Part shown: in pieces, positions 32,381 through 43,953 of the stretch
How the letters are laid out: each line of letters begins with the position of its first letter
How positions within the stretch are numbered: the stretch's first letter is position 1
Assembly: GCA_022419385.1 (NCBI GenBank)
Contig: JAJUBI010000005.1
Location: 1,178,001 to 1,242,000 of the forward strand
Direction: 5' to 3'
Origin: Paraconiothyrium sp. Pb-2020
Lineage: Eukaryota > Ascomycota > Dothideomycetes > Pleosporales > Didymosphaeriaceae
DNA: 64,000 nt
Made by a program: the position numbers and the translations under genes
Notes under the pieces: model-generated
Database searches by the model: none
What the model saw: the letters and a program-made list of their open reading frames with translations, nothing else
What the model was told of the DNA's origin: nothing

Positions 32381-34052
32381 ATGAGTGCTTCCCAAGTGGA
32401 CAGTGCCGCCGCCAATGGCACGCACAAGTACCGTACGACCCCCGCACTTCGAGTGTATGCATGGTCGCATCTGCTTCTCGAACAAACTTTGTGTCCATGC
32501 TAATGCTTGTAATACACAGAACGAGTGACCGAGCAGCCAGAGAATCCGTTCGCAAAGCTTATTCCCGACCAAACATTCGCCATCATCCCGGAAGTCACCC
32601 TCGAATCTGGTGTCGTGCTCCGGAATGTACCCGTCGCGTACAAAACATATGGCACTCTTTCGCCCGCTGGAGATAATGCAATGGTGATATGTCACGCCCT
32701 AACGGGTAGCGCCGACGTTGGAGACTGGTGGGGTCCGATGCTTGGAGGTCCTGGCAAAGCCTTCGACATCTCGAGATTCTTCGTCGTCTGCATCAACAGC
32801 CTGGGCAGCCCGTACGGGAGCGCCAGCCCTGTCACAGCAAAAGATGGCGACCCTTCATTGGGTCAGTACGGGCCCGAGTTCCCATTGACAACTGTGAGAG
32901 ATGATGTGAAGTGAGTTTGAATGCAATGGTTCTCCTATGTGCCAAACTGACAGGCCCAGCATCTTTAAACTTCTTCTCGACGATCTCGGTGTGCGCCAAA
33001 TTGCCGCAGTCATCGGCGGCTCCATGGGAGGTATGCTTGTTCTTGAATTTGCCTACTTCGGTACGGATTACGTGAAGAGCATTATACCCATTGCAACGTC
33101 GGCACGATACAGCGCGTGGGGAATCAGCTGGGGGGAGGCACAACGGCAGAGCATCTATAGTGACCCGAAGTACGAAGACGGATACTACACCTACGAGGAC
33201 CCTCCTTCCACGGGCCTAGGGGCTGCCCGCATGTCAGCTCTCCTGACGTACCGCAGCCGTGATTCGTTCGAGTCGCGCTTTGGCCGCAACACGCCTGACG
33301 TGTCCAAGAAACAAAGCATCAACGTGGTGCCTCGTCCAAATACTCCTTCGCACGAGCACTGGGCAATCCACAACCATGGCCACAAGAACGCCCGCTCGCC
33401 TCGCGTGTCACGAACCAATAGTGCTGCTGCTCTTACCAATTCAGCAAAGACGGCTGATCTTGAGTTCAAAGACGCCTCAAATCCACCTTCCCCACCAACG
33501 AATGGCAAGCTGAGCACCCCTCTCTCAAACCTTCAGAGAACTCGCACACCCCACTATTTCTCCGCGCAGTCGTACTTGAGGTACCAGGGTGAGAAGTTCA
33601 TCAAGAGGTTCGATGCCAACTGTTACATTGCTATTACTCGGAAGTTGGACACCCACGATCTCTCACGGCACCGCTATCCAGAAGGCTTCGACACGGAGAC
33701 ATTGGACCCAGTACTAGCGTTGCAGCATGCCCTGTCGCTGATTAAGCAGCCAACCCTTGTTCTTGGTATACAGTCCGATGGCCTCTTCACCTTTGCAGAG
33801 CAACAGGAATTAGCCGCTCACATTCCGAACGCGAAGCTTAAGACGATCGACTCGCCCGACGGCCATGATGCTTTCCTACTAGAGTTCGAGCAGGTCAATG
33901 GACATCTTCGGGGCTTCCTCACCGAAGCTCTCCCAGAGATAATGAGCCGCACTCCGAACGTCAACAGTGCCGGCCTCGCTGAGACAAGCATGAATGCTAC
34001 TAAAACAAGCACCTTCGGCGAGGCTGAAGTGGAGGACATCACCGCTTGGTAG
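32381..34052 (+). CDS. met2: Homoserine O-acetyltransferase
   Basis: Transfers an acetyl group from acetyl-CoA to L-homoserine, the committed step of methionine synthesis in fungi. Exons 32381-32432, 32520-32910 and 32954-34052; about 513 aa. Intron 2 (32911-32953, 43 bp, GTGAGT...ACAG) is secure, restoring DDVKPSIFKLLLDDLGV; intron 1 (32433-32519) is the best fit but its donor is less certain. It is an alpha/beta hydrolase: nucleophile elbow GGSMGGM with Ser171, Asp in GIQSDGLF and His in DSPDGHDAF. The conserved CHALTGSADVGDWW and INSLGSPYGSASP blocks are present. A Ser/Asn/Pro-rich insert of about 80 residues (NAARSPRVSRTNS region) separates core from lid, as in other ascomycete Met2 proteins. 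Short N-terminal exon is rich in Ala/Asn without a targeting signal. Confidence 0.93.
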
Positions 34053-34257
34053 GATCGAGGCATGTTATTTGTGTATTAGCGAGGCGTTTTGTGGGCTTCC
34101 GTCTTCGGCATATGCTTGAAAGAAGGCTGGTTGTATACTATGATAGATACCCTTATGTTAAAAAGGGTCGAGGTTCAACTCCTCAATCGTGAAAGGGCTA
34201 CAATGCACGAAATGTTTGGTCCTCTTCGTTCGTCTATATCCTACTGCATACGAAATC

Positions 34258-35471
34258 TTATGTAGCCACCTTGATTACAGCACGACCTGCTAATCGGCCA
34301 GCACCCATATCATCAATGAAGCGGTTGATGTCTCCTAGGTTACCGTGCGTCAAGATCGGACGCACAAGTCCGCGCGCTGTGAAGTCGAGGCACTCTTCCA
34401 CATCCTTCAACGTCCCTGTCACACTCCCCACGATATTCAATTTCTTCAGCACCATCATAATTGGTGGCGCACCTGCAACTACGGTCCCATCTTTAGGTAG
34501 TCCAATACAGACCATAGTGCCCTGCGGTCTCAGCAGATGCGGCGCCTGCTCATAACCTTGCCTCGTCGCTGAAATGACGACCACGCCGTGTGCGCCGTAC
34601 TTTGTTATTGACATGACTTCAGCGGGGATGTCCTTGCACGTCGTGAAGTCGATGAACTTCTCTGCGCCAAGCTTGAGACAGAGATCGCGCTTTGTGTCGC
34701 CACCGTCGATGGCGATGACGCGCATGCCCATGGCTTTGGCGTATTGGACTGCGAGGTGGCCGAGTCCTATTTTCTCTTAAGCCCTATCCAACACTGGAGA
34801 CATACCAAGGTGAGTAGGGGAAGACATACCGCCTCCAGCACCAGGCACAACAAGCCACTGTCCAGGCCTTACACCACTCCTCTTGCACCCCGTATACGCC
34901 GTGACACCACCGCACAGCAACGGACCCGCCTCTTCATCACTGACACCCTCCGGCAACCTCGTCGCGTACCGTGCGTCAGTAACACAATACTCCTGGAACG
35001 TTCCAGCGATGCTGAAGCCTGAATTGAGCTGCTTTGGACAGTGGCACTCGTCTTGCCCGTTCGTGCAAAATTCGCATTTGCGGCAGACGGAGGCGATCCA
35101 CTTGATGCCTGCGCGGTCACCGATCTGCCAGAGATCCTGGACTGCACGCAAAGTATGTCAGTCATTGTCATTGACTGCATATTGTATAATACGAAAGAAG
35201 AGCTAGATGTACCATTGCTTCCCACCGCGACGACCGTGCCCGCGCCCTCATGGCCTGCAATGCCCTGTGTACATGGCTGTTGGACGAGCCCTGTCGATTC
35301 CCACTCGTCAAGGAGGAGGGACTTGTCGGACGCGCAGAGGCCGCTGTAGTTCACCTTTACGAGGATCTGGTCGGGCGACGGTTCGGGAACGGGAAGTTCC
35401 TTAACTTCAATGCGAGACGATTCGCCAGTGCCGACCTTTACAGCGGCTTTTTGTGTCGCGGGCAGAGACAT
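34258..35471 (-). CDS. Zinc-dependent alcohol dehydrogenase (ADH1 type)
   Basis: Exons 35213-35471, 34830-35141 and 34258-34766; introns of 71 bp (35142-35212) and 63 bp (34767-34829) join in phase 1 and rebuild GSNVQDLWQIG and GAGGGLGHLAVQYAKAMG. About 359 aa, the fungal tetrameric ADH length. Catalytic zinc ligands are visible in YSGLCASDKSL (Cys) and GIAGHEGAG (His-Glu), the structural zinc in CRKCEFCTNGQDEC, and the NAD fold in VVPGAGGGLGHL with the downstream IDGGDTKR. It interconverts alcohols and aldehydes, classically ethanol and acetaldehyde. The start MSLPATQKAAV at 35471 was preferred to the ATG 45 bp upstream because it matches family N-termini; the upstream one would add 15 residues of Thr-rich sequence. 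The 3' ends of met2 and this gene converge across about 200 bp. Confidence 0.93.
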
Positions 35472-37519
35472 TGTGGTTACTTCAACAGTGGTGGTGCAGG
35501 TGATTATGTGCGGCATATATATATTGGCTGACTGTGCCGCAAGGCTGAACGAAAGTAGAAAGTGACACAGCGGAGTGCGGAGTGATCTGATAGCTGTTTA
35601 GAAACAGAAGATGTTCCTGGGGCGCACGCTTATATACTACTCTCAAAAGCGACGAGATGCAGGCACGTACAATGCGAGGCCCACGCATCTTTCCGATGCA
35701 GGGCTCTGGGTCATGGATCCCCAGTGTAGCGATCCACGTCCAAGACCTTTTGGGTAGATGGCACATCCCTACGGCCCGATATTCGCGTCCGTCCTCCACC
35801 TCTAGATTCCATCCCCGCGCTTCTGCTGGTGGGGTTCCAAGGATCCGATGTGTCGGGTGCGTTTGCAGTTCGCCCTCGCTCGAATAAGTGTCTTCCTCTC
35901 CTTATACACTTGAGCATCATCCCCCTTGCTGCCCCTTTTCATGAAGCTGGTCTACTACTAATGGCTACGCAAGTGGTCGGTCATACGGATGACCAGGGTC
36001 TCGGAGGGTGAAGTAGTCGCAGCAAGGCTGCCGACGCCAACGCTAGCCTCCACATTGCGGGTCCTAGGGCATCACGCACCTGCAGATCGGTGCGTCGCGA
36101 TGCATTGGGGGAGCGGGACTAGTGTTTCCAAGCCGACCTGTTCCTGCTTGAAGGCACTAGATTAGCCAGCGGGGCTTCTTGGAGGTCGGAAGCAGGCTGG
36201 AGATGCTGGTGTTAATGAAGGACATAGAAGACAAAAGTAACCAGTAAGATACAGACGAGGTTCTAGGGGAAATGGTTGGAGAGTTGCCGAGCATAAATTG
36301 ATAAGAGAAGGATATGTTGAGGACAAAGTCGAAAAAGCGTACCGACGTAAACTTGGAAAGAATGATACAATGTCAATACCGTTGGAATTACCGAGTTCCT
36401 CACCCGCCGGCTTCCATCTCCACCACGCAATACGAGCGCCACTACACGCCGTCACGCACCTAGCTAATTAGCATTCCGCCTTCGCCTACGCTGGCGCTAC
36501 AGCGACTACAGCGTTGAGTTCGCGCTAGGCGTCACCGACACTGGGACTACCGTACTCACAGCCGACAACCCCGCCCTGTTTGTGACTTTCTTGCATTCAT
36601 CCCCTAAGGACGAGCCTACCAATGCATATTTCGCAGGAAACGTGCGCCCCTGAGCAGCATAAACAGAGGGTTATTAGAGGCAGCAAACATCTCTTTCGCC
36701 GTTCTTGCTCGCTGATCGGTACCCAAGACGTATCCAGGAAGCAAATAACAATGTCGGACCTATTCCCTTTCTCTCTTAACTTCGTGCTTTTCTTCGGAGC
36801 ATAGGTCTTGGATGCTTGGTACGCGTCGACGTTGATAAACGGTCCTGTCGGTGTTTCCATGAGATCCCGAGCGCGGGATGTAGCTGGGTATCGCGGCGGG
36901 AGCGGCACCGCCCTACAACCGAGCTCATGGGCACGGTTCCTGGAGCGTTGGGCTGTCTACGGCTGCTTTTGCGGCGATTCGGATGACGGCGCAAACAGTG
37001 TGGCCGGCGTCGAGGATATGAACGAACTTTTGGAAGCTTACGAGGCCAGTAACGCCGGTTACGACAACTCTAGGCCTCAGCACGTTGAGAGCGGGGTGGA
37101 GATGGTTCTGTATAGCTGCGTGAGATGATAGCGGTCAATAGCATTCGAAGCTTCTCCAAGTTGATCCTTATAATCTCTTCTAAGCCCTTCCTCCTGGTTT
37201 CGAAAACGCTCCTGTTTTATGGGAACCTAACACGGAGTGAAACGATGGAAGATTTGGCACCTAGCGCATCGTATGTACACGGATGCGATACATCGCGGCT
37301 TGGTGGCGTGGCACATCGTGCACCGTGTCAGTCTGTCCGTTTGGCTGTTGATGCAAGAGGTTAAAGGGGATATCAAACCCGGTTCATTGTGAGATGGTTC
37401 TGATGAAGCAAGTGACAGATGCGAGGGAAGGTGTTATTCAAACGAAAAGGATCCAATTTCGCAAGCTGTTTTGTGTTTCACGAACTATATCGGCATTCCA
37501 GGATTTCAAATGAAAGCCT
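35472..37519. other. Intergenic, 2 kb; possible small ORF
   Basis: Promoter of the alcohol dehydrogenase gene and 3' flank of the dienelactone hydrolase gene. A TATA-like run (atatatatat) lies about 50 bp before the ADH start. A 106-codon plus-strand frame at 36808-37128 (with GCFCGDSDDGANSV and a C-terminal CVR) has protein-like composition but no recognised homologue; I do not call it a gene. Confidence 0.4.
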
Positions 37520-38545
37520 TCATAGCCACGCAGCGAACCACAAGATCGCCTGCAAGAACGATGCTTCCTTTGCATACTTCTGGCGCGGAATGGTAATATT
37601 TGGACGTACTGCGAATCCATGTGGGGCTCCAGAGTAGAAGTTGGTCTGGTAGGTTGCGTTCTTTGCTGTGAGTATAGCCTCCGCATTGTAGCGTCCCGTG
37701 ACATTGAAGGCAGTGTCTAGTTCTCCAGCTGATTCAAGGTATGGTTAGCGATTTATTTCATGACCTTCAAGACCGATTAAATGGCGAATATGTACGTACC
37801 TGCAATGGTGATCGGTCCATCGATGCCTTGGATCTCCGCCGCCTCAAGTCCACTCGGATGAGCAATAAATCCTACATCGATACCCTTTCCATCGGCCAGC
37901 CATCGCGGGACATACTTACCGCCGAAACAGTACCCCACCCCACCGATCCGGCTAATGTTAAGATCATTATGGATGTAATCAATAGTCAGGCCAATGATTC
38001 TGTCAATTTCGGCGACCGGATGACGGAGACGCCATTCCGTCAGATTTAAAGCAGGACCTTCGCGGTCATCAGATGGGACGGCGTCGCCATTGAAGAGATC
38101 GGGGAATATAACGGTATAATCCGCGCTTGCGATGGAGTCGGCGAGCCTAAAGAGCTGTCAGTGCTCTAGAACGGCGGCGCATCACACTTTGACAGCATGC
38201 ATGGGTATGCGCAATCCAGACGTAAGACTTCCGGGGCAACTATAAATTGAATAATGAGTCTTACAGCTTGTTCTCCAGGAGTGGAACGCCGTAGATGTCC
38301 GACACGAACAGGACGGCTTTGCCACCGGTGGTAACGTTCTGGTTGTGGTAAGAGTGGTAGATGTTCACTGCATTCCGAGTCAACAAACACCACAAGCTTG
38401 CACGGTCAAACAGCTTACCACCACTGACGTTTTTGAAAAAACCTTGAGGTTCTCCTTCATGGCTTACAAAAACGTTGGGAAGCGCGACCGAAGAGGCAAG
38501 TGCATAGGAAAGCCCGGTGAGGCCCAACGTGAGGGTTCGCAACAT
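37520..38545 (-). CDS. Dienelactone hydrolase family protein, probably secreted
   Basis: Four exons: 38419-38545, 38265-38367, 37800-38146, 37520-37728, with introns of 51, 118 and 71 bp; phases close to about 261 aa. The catalytic triad of the family is present: Cys150 in GYCFGGK, Asp in GELDTAF and His in APHGFAV. The core also shows VLFVSDIYGV and YTVIFPDLFNGDA. An N-terminal hydrophobic segment (LGLTGLSYALASSVALP) looks like a signal peptide, and several NVT/NAT sequons fit secretion. Family members hydrolyse dienelactones from aromatic catabolism or other small esters; the substrate is unknown. The gene is divergent from SDS22. Exon structure is too fragmented to appear as one frame, but joins are unambiguous. 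Confidence 0.9.
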
Positions 38546-39273
38546 GATGTCGTTGAAGTCTGAAAGCAGCGCAATTCTTCACAGCAAGGTATGCGGATGG
38601 ACGCGGAGTTGACCTGAAGAGCAATGGTCCGACCGGGTACCTTATACATTGTATATAGGCCATTCTAGGAAGCTGCAGATCGCTCGCGGGTTCCAAATTG
38701 ATTACGCGTGCACAGTGATTGGCGGCGCCAAGGGCTGCACGATTCTTGTCGATGGTGGTCTAGTGCAACGGATGATGTGAATGGTGCAAGATTGTTCCTT
38801 TTGCACGAATGCGATGGTTTGCTTTCCCACAGCCATATCTCGTTGCATTTGTCAGGTACCTGTCAGCCCCGTGTTGCTGGTCTGCGTGTTGACGACTCCG
38901 TCTTGTACGAAGCCAGGTACGAAATACACATGCAGCGCAGGTAATGATCAGCACCAATTCCTTGGCACAAGCAGTCTGGCAGCTGTGATCGAAACCAGGA
39001 TCATCTAGTTTGATTGAAAAGTACACAGAATAAACTGACGTGCGTGTGGGAGCGAAAGATGCAGGTTGTGAGATGACGAAACATCCGCGCTCGCCCCGCA
39101 GTGGCAGCGGCGACCCTGGCACCAAAATTAGCTTCCGAGCGCAGCTTCCTGCATATCTGCACAACAAACATACAGGTACCCGTCCGTCGCCCTCGAGTGT
39201 CCCGTCAACATCACAGTCACGGCCCTCCTCCAACGAATAACTTCCTATCCCCGAGCTACCGAAACCTTGTCCC
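38546..39273. other. Divergent intergenic region
   Basis: Shared 5' flank of the dienelactone hydrolase gene and the SDS22 gene. Open frames on both strands are overlapping and motif-free. Confidence 0.5.
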
Positions 39274-40640
39274 ATGGCAGACGCGCAGGGGAAAGCCCCG
39301 CGCATCGACCCCGCCGTCGATGCCGCCGGCGAGACGCACGACGCGCAGATCAAGAAAGGGCCACGCGACAGCAAAGGCTGGGACGGCAAGTTACGCATGG
39401 ACAAGAGCGTACTGGTGAATGGAAAGGACCAGGATGCAGAGAGCGAAGCCGATGATGTCTCCGAAGACGAGGGACCGCCGCCCGAGCAACTGCCCGCTGA
39501 CGAAGACTTGCTGGAAGACTACCCCGAAGACGAGGAGGATATCGAGCTGGTACACATGAGAATATCAAACATGCCGGCGTTGCGCCTGGAGAGGTTCAAG
39601 AAGCTCAAGGTACGTACCTCGCGTTTGTTACCCAGCTGAACACGCTCTGTAGCCCAAGAATAGGCTACACCAAGACCGTCATCTTGTGGAACAAAAGCTA
39701 ATAGAGTGGGTGCAGCGCCTTGGGCTCCGGCAGAATCAGATTACCAATGTAGACATACCGGACGATATCGCCCCGCAGCTCGAAGACCTCGATTTCTATG
39801 ACAACCTCATCTCACACGTCAAAGGCTTCGACGCATGCAAAGAGCTCGTGCTGCTGGATCTGTCTTTCAACAAAATCAAACACATCAAGCGTATAAACCA
39901 TCTCACCAAACTCAAGGATCTATTCTTTGTACAAAACAAGATCAACACGATCGAGGGTTTAGAAGGTCTAATCAATCTCCGTCAGGTTGAGTTAGGCGCA
40001 AACAGAATTCGAGAGATACAAAATCTTGAGACGCTCACTGGGCTGGAGCAGCTCTGGCTGGGCAAAAATAAAATAACCGAGCTCAAAGGGCTTGATGCAC
40101 TCACCAACCTAAAGATCCTGTCTATCCAATCAAACCGTCTGACGTCCCTCGCCGGTCTCTCCAAACTCAAGAATCTTGAGGAATTATACGTCTCTCACAA
40201 CGCCATCAGCGAGATAGCCCATCTTGAAGAGAACTCCAATCTGCACGTTTTTGACATTAGCTCTAATCCAATCCAACATCTCAAAGGCCTAGAAAATCTG
40301 AAACACTTGCAAGAATTTTGGGCAAGCAATTGTCAATTGGGCGACTTTAACGAGGTTGAGAAGCAGCTGAAGGACAAGGAAGAACTGGAGACGGTGTATT
40401 TTGAAGGCAACCCTCTGCAGAAGTCGCAGCCAGTTCTTTATCGGAACAAGGTGCGGCTGGCGTTGCCGCAAATCCGACAGATTGACGCTAGTAAGTTGAA
40501 CGCATTCCAGCTTGGACTTCAGGATCCTATTGCTTTTCAAGATGTTCAGCACGTCAGCACGAAAAGCAACATTGTCCAATTTTGTACTTGTTAAGTGTGC
40601 TGATAGCAACGTAGCATATGTTCAACCGCCTGGTCAGTAG
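39274..40640 (+). CDS. sds22: SDS22, leucine-rich repeat regulatory subunit of protein phosphatase 1
   Basis: Exons 39274-39609, 39716-40490 and 40615-40640; introns 39610-39715 (GTACGT...TGCAG) and 40491-40614 (GTAAGT...GTAG). The last intron matters: skipping it would end the protein in unrelated sequence, whereas splicing gives the conserved finish RQIDATYVQPPGQ. About 378 aa. An acidic disordered N-terminus (DDVSEDEGPPPEQ) is followed by some eleven 22-residue SDS22-type leucine-rich repeats (for example LVLLDLSFNKIKHIKRI, LEQLWLGKNKITELKGL) and the LRR cap KVRLALPQIRQIDA. SDS22 binds PP1 in the nucleus and cytosol and controls its biogenesis and mitotic exit. Single copy and essential in yeasts. 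Confidence 0.95.
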
Positions 40641-43600
40641 GAAAATTGGTTCGAGACTGCGCTTCTGGCATGGCACAAAACGGCGCACGTATTGGAACGG
40701 TCAGTGCTACTGCTATCTAAGCCACGGATTCTAGACGTTTTGGGGCTAAAGGTTGTCCAAGGGAGAAAAGGTGTGGCCATCAGACCTCGTAAAGCTGAGA
40801 ATGAAGTTTGCTCGTCTGTGATCCAGATTCCACCTGTGGCACAGTCTTTCGGTGCCTGTCCTCAATTCAACGCAGGCCCAAACGCCAGCGACGCTACCCT
40901 TGGCGAGCGCCGGAGTGTAGAGGCTTCCAGTCTGCGTGAGAAGAAGGCATATCGGTAATCTCATGACAGTTATCCTCGAGCCCCATTACCGTCCTTGGCC
41001 GAGATCCAAGGTCTGAAGAGAGGATTTGAGCACACGCAATTGCCAGGACAACTTTGTGCTAGAGACCGTTCGTAGCAAGGACATGGATGAACTCGCCAGC
41101 AAGCTCAAATAAGTGTGAATACAAACCTGCGCTAAGCCAAGCTTCTGCTACACGCCCATGGTCGAGAAGCCGCAGACCCTTGCGGCGAAGCCAATCGTCT
41201 CGCGCGTTGCAGGTGTCACAAGATGTCTCTTTTCGACGGTTTGGCGTACATTACTGATTTAGGTAGGTTCGGGGAGGCGGCGCGACAGGCGGACGTGGAT
41301 TAGGCGCGGATGCCGGACAGTCCTCGGCGGTACCTATGGCGATGCCACTTTCACGTGCTCTCAGATGGATCGGGTTGGGGGGTGTCAGGGTTCTAAGGAT
41401 TCCTCTTCTCACGATTACGACCATCATCCGAAAATACTTCTGCAATGAAGGACGCCATTTTTGGGGGGATGTGATGTTCAAAGTCATGGGCCAGTGCAAA
41501 GCACGCAAGCGCAAAAAGAGTTTGCTAATCCTTCCGGGTGCATGAACGTTCCAAGTCTGGTACGAGAAACACGTGTTCAGGTTCGGGTATCGTTATCCCA
41601 ATAAGTGGCCGGTTGAAGTTCTGGACCATTACGAAGGATTGGCTTGAGTTGCTTGATTATCGGGTTCGCATAGAAAGGTATCCGACGATGATGCGCCGCG
41701 CTGCGTTCAACGACCACGCCTTTGCAGTGTTTCTCAAGATGATGTTCGCGGCGCCCTTATGGCCAGTCCAGCGTCGTCTCGCTCAATTACCGAGCGCTCA
41801 CATGCACCCCGGAGCCACCAGTCTTACTATAGGCATGTTTCAGATTGCATAGGGCGCCTTTCATGGACCGTTGTAGACAAGGGCCTAAGCGATAGGGTGG
41901 CCGTAGAGAGAGAGTCTGTGCAGGTGATCTAGACCTTCCAACACCCGTGGAATCAACACTAGTTCAACAACCAATCTCCTGTCGGGAAGATACTCGAAGC
42001 TTTCATTCCAAGGCGTCATATTGCTCCGCAGGGAACATGGGGTTAGAAATGAGGAGCATTCTTACCACTAACCAGCACAGTGGACTTAGTTCAACAAGGG
42101 ATTCCTGGACTGTGCAATGGCATTACGAGGCGTCCGAGCGTTCTTATCTTACATACAAGTACGACATAGCTGGATTTCTTGAGAGGCCTCATGTCAACGA
42201 CTGCCCGTTCAACTAGAAGCGCGTGGTGATGGTAAGTGCAGCCGTGAATGGATTGATGCTTCTGGGAAGGGAGCATCGGGATCATCTTCGTCATAGACAA
42301 AAGTACTCAGATCGTCCTCGCGGAGGATTGCGCACTCTACACGTGCTTCGCGTTGCCGCTGACTCATGGCTACCATCATGGCTAGGGTCGACAGGGTTGG
42401 GGTCGTGAGAAAGCGGTTACGACGAGCGGGTTCCTGCGTGCTGACGGTCGTGGTCCTCCGCTGATGGTACGTACCTATGCATGGACGAGCTCCTGTCGAT
42501 GTACCGTATTCGAAGCATCAGCTAAAGATGCTGGCTATCCGGATAATCACCATCCTTTTGAGAAGCTAGATACGAGCCATAATACAACATACCCTATTCG
42601 CTTAATCACCTGTCAGCCCTCATTACATGCCGGTTGAAGTATGTGCAGGATATATATACGAAATCAGATAGGTACAAGCGAGTGTGTTCCAAACGTTGGG
42701 GGGGTTCTGGCGCTGAAAGCTAGGGTCCGCTGACTTCGGCAGACCCCGCAGTGCACCTTGCCCGATTTAGTTCGACAACCGTCGACTGACGACATCCATA
42801 GTGTAGCGAAACTTTGTTCCTCTGTCCCATCCATCCGCCACGCACATGGCCTCACATCGCTAATAAGGTTTCGTGTCTGTTGCTTCTCGGTAATGAGCCG
42901 ACTTCCACGCTCGTCAATTGCGCCTGGCCTGCGCGCTGGTATACTGGCCTGTTTCCCTTCTGAACTTTGTAGCGACGTTGACATCCCAGAGAATCGTCCT
43001 TACCATGGCTACGGTTGAGACGAACTCGATCTCCAAATACAATCCCTGATGTGGGGTTAATGCCCGTTGTCGGGCGTGAACCTTCCAACGTGTGGGTCTT
43101 TGCTGACCTCGACCAATACGTGAAGGAGCGCAATCAATTCCAAGGGGCTTCCCCACATGTACCATCCGAGGAGGCAACGCGCCTGATACTGCTTGAAATA
43201 GGGCAGGATCAGGCGAGCGGCCTGCACATACGCTCCAGATCTTACGGTCACTGGCGTTATTGCCACATCCGGCTTCATGCCGAGCTGTCGCAAAACCTGT
43301 CAATGATTAGCCTGTTGATGTGACAAAGCATGGTAACCTTTTTAACCGAACCGTACTTCAACCCTAGACTAAGCCACTTGAAGGGTTTTGGAGAACGACC
43401 AAGAGACTGCAGGACCGGATCGGCGTCACTTCCGTTACTTTGCGATTTGGGAACGATGGCGTACCATTCCCGATATGTTAATATATGCGGAGCTTAACAG
43501 AACCGAACTCCTGCAGCACGCCCCTGCTTCGACACGCCATCACCCGCATCTACCATGGCGTCAAGCCCTGGCTAAACATCTTTTGGGAAGCGATCGCCGA

Positions 43601-43953
43601 TACGCCATGTACAGTACGTCTGTTCGTTACAGATCAAACTTTCGCTTCATGCAACACAGGGCAACGCATGCGAGGGACAGCATACCGTCCTGCGGACTGC
43701 GACGAGGGATCTTGCTGACGACTGAATTCCTCCGACAAGCCAAGAGCTGTCAGGCCTTCATCCATGAGAGGCAAAATACATCCTGCCCTAGACTTTTGGA
43801 ATGATCCACCGCGCTTGTCAATCAAGGTTTAAGTTGGTTCTTAAGACCCTTTGATCTGCAGTCTTGAGGGCCCATAATTTTCGCCGGTCTCAGTCAACTG
43901 GTATCTCGACGCTTGAGTTCTTGACTCCACGGTTCTGATAGCACTTGTCCGCC
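40641..43953. other. Gene-poor region, 3.3 kb
   Basis: No gene recognised. Short frames such as the minus-strand 43057-43293 (contains LLGWYMWGSPLELIALLHVL) and plus-strand 43485-43718 are protein-like in places but lack starts, splice partners or known motifs. The region may hold decayed genes or noncoding transcripts. No clear repeat or transposase. Confidence 0.4.

Noticed and set aside
34150..34190. tRNA-like segment: T-arm pattern gagg-ttcaact-cctc after a hairpin-like accctt/aagggt
   Set aside because: The flanking sequence cannot form a 7-bp acceptor stem or a D-arm at the right distance; it is more likely part of the met2 3' flank hairpin.
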